The notes beneath the pieces are model-generated. The model made no database searches and had not been told where the DNA came from. It saw nothing but the letters and a program-made list of their open reading frames with translations. Shown here in pieces: positions 6,045-10,213 of a stretch of 10,213 nucleotides of DNA. Source of the DNA: Candidatus Poseidoniales archaeon (GTDB lineage Archaea; Thermoplasmatota; Poseidoniia; Poseidoniales; Poseidoniaceae). How positions within the stretch are numbered: the first letter of the stretch is position 1; every line of letters starts with the position of its first letter. Location of the stretch: contig QXYA01000116.1 in NCBI GenBank assembly GCA_009887135.1, forward strand, positions 1-10,213, given 5' to 3'. Made by a program: the position numbers and the translations under genes.

Positions 6045-6854
6045 TCACCCCAATATTACGAAGGCCATGTCATTGATGTGCCCTTCAGCCACCGCAAGCG
6101 TCCACAAGTCGCCTAAGAATACGAACCCAAGACTGGTCCAGAACCAAAAGCCGTGTGATCGGTTGAATACGCTGATTTTCTTGAAGAGTTTTCCACGTAG
6201 AGCAGAGATGCCGCTAACCCAGCGATCCAAACTTCCACCAGCAAGGTGGCGCAGAGCGTGACATGATGTGACGTACATGGTCAACAAGAACGCTTCAGTC
6301 GCCATGATCAATGTACCAAAGGAGAATCCCCACCCTCTCTCGAAATGCAAAGTGTGCGTTACATCCCACCATTTGATGGCAATGATAATGATTGCAGCAT
6401 AGAGGAAATATCTGTGAAGGTTATTGAAAATGAACAAGCGCTTTTCTCCACCATATCCAATTTTCTTGTTGATGTCAGGTTCGTCAACCCAACAAGCAGT
6501 AGGACTTGCAAAGAAGGTTCTGTAGTAGACTCGACGCATGTAGTAGCAGGTTCCACGGAAACCGAACGGAATCCAAAGGACAAGAATTGCAGCATTGACC
6601 CAACCTGGATGGTCCCACTCATTGAGTCCAAAAAGGTCCCACTCCAAGATGTTTGGAGAGAAAATAGGCGACATTACCTTGGAACCTTCAAGTTCGTAGG
6701 AGATACTGTCCGGGAAGATGATGAGTCGCCATGCTGTATAGATGAGCGCAGCAGTGAGTGCAATACCCATTGCAAGAGGTTGCGTCCACCATTTGTCTAT
6801 TCGATCTGTTCGACCCAAGCCGTTGATAACTGGAAGTTTGATGCCTTCGCCCAT
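6045..6854 (-). CDS. sdhC: Succinate dehydrogenase membrane anchor subunit, actinobacterial Sdh1-like
   Basis: A 269-residue membrane protein beginning the sdh operon. It has five predicted helices at about 27-47, 86-103, 147-165, 177-198 and 235-256. It would anchor SdhAB and pass electrons to quinone. The motifs IDKWWTQPL (19-27), PFGFRGTCYYMRRVYYR (96-112), NLHRYFLY (145-152), SCHALRHLAGG (198-207) and a late GDLW (248-251) follow the pattern I know from the mycobacterial Sdh1 anchor (Rv0249c-like). It is unlike the paired SdhC/SdhD of E. coli. Candidate heme- or quinone-site histidines are His147, His199 and His203. A single long anchor is used, and no second anchor gene is present. The start is ATG 6854; GGGAGGG lies 14 nt upstream, somewhat far. 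It is the first gene of sdhCAB, 116 nt after the aldehyde dehydrogenase stop. Confidence 0.93.
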   Translation of the reverse strand: MGEGIKLPVINGLGRTDRIDKWWTQPLAMGIALTAALIYTAWRLIIFPDSISYELEGSKVMSPIFSPNILEWDLFGLNEWDHPGWVNAAILVLWIPFGFRGTCYYMRRVYYRTFFASPTACWVDEPDINKKIGYGGEKRLFIFNNLHRYFLYAAIIIIAIKWWDVTHTLHFERGWGFSFGTLIMATEAFLLTMYVTSCHALRHLAGGSLDRWVSGISALRGKLFKKISVFNRSHGFWFWTSLGFVFLGDLWTLAVAEGHINDMAFVILG

Positions 6855-6868
6855 TGAAGTTCACGCCC

Positions 6869-6883
6869 TCCCAGAATCTGGGA
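6869..6883. promoter_or_regulatory. 15-bp dyad upstream of sdhC; candidate operator
   Basis: TCCCAGAATCTGGGA has 7-bp perfect arms around one central base and lies 15-29 nt before ATG 6854. It sits between a TATA-like GGATAAAGC (6894-6886, - strand) and the start site that element would predict (about 6864). A bound dimer would therefore overlap the transcription complex, which is the usual position of an archaeal repressor site. It is inferred from position and symmetry only; no cognate regulator is in the window. Confidence 0.42.
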
Positions 6884-6885
6884 AT

Positions 6886-6894
6886 GCTTTATCC
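6886..6894 (-). promoter_or_regulatory. TATA-like element for the sdhCAB operon
   Basis: GGATAAAGC on the - strand, 32-40 nt before the sdhC start codon, would place the transcript start about 10 nt before the ATG. The T-rich stretch CCGTTTTCTTCCT (about 6942-6954 on the - strand) between the aldehyde dehydrogenase stop and this element could end the upstream transcript. The rest of the 116-nt gap holds nothing else I can identify. Confidence 0.38.
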
Positions 6895-6970
6895 AAGGAC
6901 TCGGGGTCTTTGAGGTTGGCCCTTTAGCCTCTTGTTATTTTAGGAAGAAAACGGGTGCAGAATCTAACGA

Positions 6971-8599
6971 TTAGACCAATTTTGTCCAGTCAACTTGTGC
7001 TTCAACCATTTCTACTTCTTCGACATCCATCTGTGCCAATTGGAGTTTACCGGAGAGCTCATCGTTGACTGCATGCCAGTAGGAATAGGCTTCAATGACC
7101 CAAATACCGGATTCACGTGTACCGTTTCCTGAGCCTTTGACTCCACCGAACGGAAGGTGGGCTTCAGCACCAGTTGTTGAGTTGTTAATTCCAGTCATAC
7201 CTGCCTTGATTCCAGTCTTGAATCGATATGCTTCCAATCGATCGTTTGTGTATATGGCAGAGGAGAGTCCGTATGGGCTAGCGTTGGCGAGGTGCAAGGC
7301 ATGATCGAAATCGTTTGCTTTGCAAATAGTGACTGCTGGACCAAAGACTTCCTCGTGGAAACACTTCATGTCCTCAGTAACTTCTGTGAAGACGTGTGGC
7401 CACATGAACACGCCATCTTCTGCGGTTCCATGGAAGTTTGTTGGCTTGTTATCACTGGTAATTCGGCCTTGGCCGAAGATTTGCTTAGCACCAGATTCAA
7501 GGCACATCTCTACGCCTATTAGGAAATCCTTAGCATACTTTTCAGAAAGCATTGGTCCGTAAAGAACACCGTCGTGGGCGAGAGAATCGCCAATCTTTGT
7601 TTCTTCTACCTTTGCCATGAATTTGGTCATGAATTCATCATAGACATCTTTGTGGATAATGAGGTTCCCTAGAGATGTACAACGTTGTCCTGCAGTTCCA
7701 AATGCTCCCCAGTAAGCGCCTTCTACAGCATTGTCAAGGTTTGAACTTGGCATGACAACAAGAGGATTCTTTCCTCCAAGTTCAAGAGAACATGAGACGA
7801 GGTTTCGTCCACAAACTTCACCGATCATCTTACCGACTTCTGTTGAACCTGTAAAGGAGATTTTGTTGACACGGCCTTCGTCAACTGCATCGACTAGGTA
7901 TTGTCCTGCGCCGCTGCCTTTTCCGTGAACGAGATTGATGACTCCATCAGGAAGTCCAGATTCATGCATAATTCGAGCCAGAGCAAAGGAGAGCAAAGGA
8001 GCATCTTGTGGACTCTTCCAAACACAGGTGTTTCCGCACATAATCGCTGGAATCATCTTCCAGAATGGAACGGCTGCGGGGAAGTTGCAAGCATTGATGA
8101 TTCCACATACGCCAAGAGGTCTTCGATAGGTGAACAGTTCCTTGTCAGGCAGTTCGGAGTTAACTGTTTGACCGTAGAGTCTTCTTCCTTCGGATTGGAA
8201 GAAGAGACATGTATCGATGGCTTCCTGAACAGATCCTGCTGATTCTTTCAGGGTCTTTCCAATCTCTCTGGTTTCCAATGCAACAATTGCATCCTTGTGT
8301 TCCATGAGGAGCCTTCCCATGTTTCCAATGATTTGGCCACGGGTTGGTGCAGGAGTTGCAGCCCATGACGGGAATGCAGCATGAGCAGCATCCAAGGCAG
8401 CATGGACATCGTCTTTCGTTGAAAGAGGGAATGTTCCGAGCATATCATTGAGGATTGCAGGATTGCGGGATTCGAACGTTGAACCATCGCTTGCTTGGGT
8501 CAACTGACCGTTGATGATATTGAACCCTTTAACTGCGGGGCGGTTGTTTGGATTATTTGCTTCAAGGAACGTGAGACCTGCTTCGAGTACGTGGACCAT
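6971..8599 (-). CDS. NAD(P)-dependent aldehyde dehydrogenase (ALDH superfamily)
   Basis: A 542-residue ALDH, oxidising an aldehyde or semialdehyde to its acid with NAD(P). Visible motifs are NFPAAVPFWKMIPAIMCGNT with VWKSPQDAP (cofactor and transition-state Asn region), FTGSTEVGK (nucleotide loop), LELGGKNP with general base Glu273, GTAGQRC with catalytic nucleophile Cys307, EEVFGP, and the C-terminal GINNSTTGAEAHLPFGGVKGSG followed by GNGTRESG. All catalytic residues are kept. The C-terminal motifs suggest a bacterial-type semialdehyde dehydrogenase, but the substrate is not assignable. The start is uncertain: ATG 8647 would add 16 arginine-rich residues with no similarity to ALDHs. ATG 8599 is preferred because a TATA-like element at 8651-8660 would start the RNA between the two. 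GGAGGGAG lies 16 nt before 8599, a long spacing. It is divergent from the Cdc48 gene. Confidence 0.95.
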   Translation of the reverse strand: MVHVLEAGLTFLEANNPNNRPAVKGFNIINGQLTQASDGSTFESRNPAILNDMLGTFPLSTKDDVHAALDAAHAAFPSWAATPAPTRGQIIGNMGRLLMEHKDAIVALETREIGKTLKESAGSVQEAIDTCLFFQSEGRRLYGQTVNSELPDKELFTYRRPLGVCGIINACNFPAAVPFWKMIPAIMCGNTCVWKSPQDAPLLSFALARIMHESGLPDGVINLVHGKGSGAGQYLVDAVDEGRVNKISFTGSTEVGKMIGEVCGRNLVSCSLELGGKNPLVVMPSSNLDNAVEGAYWGAFGTAGQRCTSLGNLIIHKDVYDEFMTKFMAKVEETKIGDSLAHDGVLYGPMLSEKYAKDFLIGVEMCLESGAKQIFGQGRITSDNKPTNFHGTAEDGVFMWPHVFTEVTEDMKCFHEEVFGPAVTICKANDFDHALHLANASPYGLSSAIYTNDRLEAYRFKTGIKAGMTGINNSTTGAEAHLPFGGVKGSGNGTRESGIWVIEAYSYWHAVNDELSGKLQLAQMDVEEVEMVEAQVDWTKLV

Positions 8600-8650
8600 G
8601 ACCGTCCGAGTCCAACTCCCTCCATGAAGTCTACGATTGATTTTCATGCA

Positions 8651-8660
8651 GATAAAAAGC
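8651..8660 (-). promoter_or_regulatory. TATA-like element for the aldehyde dehydrogenase gene
   Basis: GCTTTTTATC on the - strand is the best TATA-like element upstream of the aldehyde dehydrogenase. A start site about 26 nt downstream falls near 8629, between the two candidate start codons (8647 and 8599). It therefore favours the shorter protein. The evidence is position only. Confidence 0.35.
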
Positions 8661-8679
8661 GGATTTCTTCATCTAACTG

Positions 8680-8687
8680 TTTTAGTA
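8680..8687 (+). promoter_or_regulatory. TATA-like element for leaderless start of the Cdc48 gene
   Basis: TTTTAGTA is centred about 26 nt before ATG 8709, and no well-spaced Shine-Dalgarno site lies between (GAGG at 8692-8695 is 13 nt away). The spacing predicts a leaderless transcript starting at the ATG. It lies back to back with the aldehyde dehydrogenase promoter, only about 20 nt away. Confidence 0.42.
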
Positions 8688-8708
8688 CCCTGAGGATTTA
8701 GACTACCC

Positions 8709-10213
8709 ATGAGCGGCGATGATGACGGAGTTTCGTTGAGGGTAGCAAAGGCAATTCCATCCGATGTAGGACACGGAAGAGCACGAATTTCAGGAGACCA
8801 TGGTCTCGACCTCAAACCCGGCGACATTGTCGAAATCCGTGGTGAAAAGCGATCGACAGCTGCAATCTACTGGCGAAGCCGCCCTGAAGATGCTAAAATG
8901 GACATTGTTCGGATTGATGGAATTATCAGAAAGAACGCAGGTGTAAGCCTAGGGGACCGGGTCGACGTCATCAAAGCAGAAGCAAAAGAGTGCACAAAAC
9001 TCACACTTTCTCCTGTTATGGCGAACAAGCAGAAGGTAAAATTCGGGCCTGGGATTGAAGGATTCGCTCGCAGAGGTCTCTCAAAGCGCCCAGTAATGGC
9101 AGGAGACAGAATCTTCATTCCTGGTATGACGTTGTTCGCAGAAGCCTTACCTTTCGCAGTCGTCCAAACCACTCCAAAAGGAATTGTGAAAGTAACCAGT
9201 GATACCGATATCATCATCAAAGATGAAGCCATTGACGACGAAGACGTTGGGCAATCGGAAGGCATCACGTACGAGGATGTTGGCGGTATAGGCCAACAAT
9301 TGCAAAAGGTTCGTGAAATGATCGAACTTCCTCTCAAGCATCCTGAGTTATTCCGAAGACTCGGAATTGATCCTCCTAAGGGCGTTTTACTTCACGGTCC
9401 TCCTGGAACTGGAAAAACGATGATTGCAAAGGCTGTTGCTACAGAAGTAAACGCTCACTTTAAATCCATCAATGGCCCAGAAATCATCTCCAAATATTAC
9501 GGAGAATCAGAAAAACAACTGAGAGAGATCTTTGACGAAGCAAGCGAAAACTCGCCTGCAATCATCTTCATTGATGAAATTGATTCGATTTGTCCTAAGC
9601 GTGAAGATGTCAGTGGCGAAGTAGAACGACGCGTCGTCGCTCAAATGCTCACATTGATGGATGGAATGCAAGGCCGTGACAATGTTGTTGTCATCGGAGC
9701 AACCAACCGCAGAGATGCGCTCGACCCTGCTCTCCGCCGTCCTGGCAGATTCGACCGAGAAATCGAAATTGGTGTTCCAGATCGTGATGGGCGACAAGAA
9801 ATCATGGACGTGCACACACGTCAAATGCCAATAGCGGATGATTTTGAAATCAATTGGGTTCTCGACAACACGTACGGTTTCGTTGGTGCAGATCTTGCAG
9901 CACTTGTTCGAGAGGCAGCAATGAAAGCTCTCCGTAGATACCTTCCAGAGATTGACTTAGAAGAAGAAACAATACCACCAGAAGTTCTTGAAAAGATGGA
10001 AGTGCGAATGGACGACTTCAGATATGCAATCAAGGAGGTCGAACCATCTGCTTTGCGTGAGATTTACGTCGAGATTCCGGCAATTGAATGGGATGAAGTA
10101 GGCGGCCTTGAAGAAGTAAAAGAACGACTGAAGGAATCTGTCGAATGGCCACTAACAAAGCCAGAAATTTTTGAACATTTCAACATTAAGCCACCTCGAG
10201 GAATTGTTTTGTT
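8709..10213 (+). CDS. Cdc48/VCP-type AAA+ ATPase, N-terminal 501 residues (3' end outside window)
   Basis: The frame opens at ATG 8709 and runs off the window without a stop. It encodes a Cdc48/p97 (archaeal VAT) unfoldase, a cytoplasmic hexamer that extracts or unfolds proteins, often for the proteasome. The N domain spans about 8-190 (RVAKAIPSDVGHGRARI and LKPGDIVEIRG double-psi barrel segments). The D1 ATPase starts at TYEDVGGI. It has Walker A GPPGTGKT at 230-237, the pore-loop region around SKYYGESEK, Walker B IIFIDEID at 285-292, sensor 1 GATNR and arginine fingers in LRRPGRFDRE. The helical lid follows (DNTYGFVGADLAALVREA). D2 begins at about 459 with IEWDEVGGLEEVKERL and is cut at PPRGIVL, just before its Walker A. 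Family members are about 730-800 residues, so roughly two thirds is present. No key residue is missing. It is expressed from its own promoter. Confidence 0.97.
   Translation, partial: MSGDDDGVSLRVAKAIPSDVGHGRARISGDHGLDLKPGDIVEIRGEKRSTAAIYWRSRPEDAKMDIVRIDGIIRKNAGVSLGDRVDVIKAEAKECTKLTLSPVMANKQKVKFGPGIEGFARRGLSKRPVMAGDRIFIPGMTLFAEALPFAVVQTTPKGIVKVTSDTDIIIKDEAIDDEDVGQSEGITYEDVGGIGQQLQKVREMIELPLKHPELFRRLGIDPPKGVLLHGPPGTGKTMIAKAVATEVNAHFKSINGPEIISKYYGESEKQLREIFDEASENSPAIIFIDEIDSICPKREDVSGEVERRVVAQMLTLMDGMQGRDNVVVIGATNRRDALDPALRRPGRFDREIEIGVPDRDGRQEIMDVHTRQMPIADDFEINWVLDNTYGFVGADLAALVREAAMKALRRYLPEIDLEEETIPPEVLEKMEVRMDDFRYAIKEVEPSALREIYVEIPAIEWDEVGGLEEVKERLKESVEWPLTKPEIFEHFNIKPPRGIVL

Noticed and set aside
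6345..6857. 170-codon open frame on the + strand opposite sdhC
   Set aside because: sdhC on the other strand has clear family motifs and operon spacing; this frame has none.
7981..8003. Tandem copies of GAGCAAAGGA (just over two units) inside the aldehyde dehydrogenase gene
   Set aside because: The 10-nt unit would shift the frame if it were a recent duplication, yet the protein (LLSFALARIM) is intact and fits the family. Most likely a coincidence of coding sequence.
8867..9337. 156-codon open frame on the - strand opposite the Cdc48 gene
   Set aside because: Serine- and proline-rich translation typical of antisense frames; the Cdc48 N and D1 domains occupy the + strand.
1..10213. Mobile elements, CRISPR arrays, tRNA or rRNA genes, defence or toxin-antitoxin cassettes
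   Set aside because: No transposase or integrase motifs, no regularly spaced repeats, no tRNA-like cloverleaf in any gap and no defence-type gene; the window is tightly packed housekeeping-style sequence.

Overview
The window most likely comes from a marine planktonic euryarchaeon of the Poseidoniales (Marine Group II) type. The evidence is: a two-ring Cdc48/VCP-type AAA+ ATPase; TATA-like elements about 26 nt upstream of start codons with no leader; strong Shine-Dalgarno sites (GGAGGTG, AAGGTG, GGGGTG) at genes that do have a leader; densely packed genes of moderate GC content; and a small zinc-ribbon membrane protein of a style common in that group. This placement is inferred, because no rRNA gene is present. 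No mobile element, CRISPR array, tRNA or rRNA was found, and no gap between genes exceeds about 120 bases.

Layout, left to right. On the + strand: the 3' end of serS (1-549); a protein with two gamma-glutamylcyclotransferase-like domains (594-1451); a 56-residue two-helix membrane protein (1538-1708); and a CDP-alcohol phosphatidyltransferase (1773-2549). This run converges on a - strand block, read right to left from 8599: an aldehyde dehydrogenase (6971-8599), the succinate dehydrogenase operon sdhC-sdhA-sdhB (6854 down to 3417), an 85-residue membrane protein (3078-3335) and a zinc-ribbon membrane protein (2597-3010). At the right edge a Cdc48-type ATPase (8709 to window end, partial) is transcribed divergently from the aldehyde dehydrogenase.

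The centre is a three-gene complex II operon. Junctions are 4 nt (sdhC/sdhA) and a 1-nt stop/start overlap (sdhA/sdhB), and the sdhB ribosome-binding site lies inside the last codons of sdhA. The membrane subunit, and an insertion in the flavoprotein between its RGEGG motif and catalytic arginine, resemble actinobacterial Sdh1 rather than the E. coli enzyme. SdhA oxidises succinate, SdhB carries electrons through three iron-sulfur clusters, and SdhC passes them to quinone. The neighbouring aldehyde dehydrogenase could feed this by making a carboxylic acid, but its substrate cannot be read from sequence.

No clearly new multi-gene system was found. The most worthwhile leads are the tandem cyclotransferase fusion with both catalytic glutamates kept, the actinobacterial-style Sdh with a dyad where an operator would sit, an extra cysteine in SdhB, three perfect dyads in or beside intergenic DNA, and several small unannotated-looking membrane proteins.
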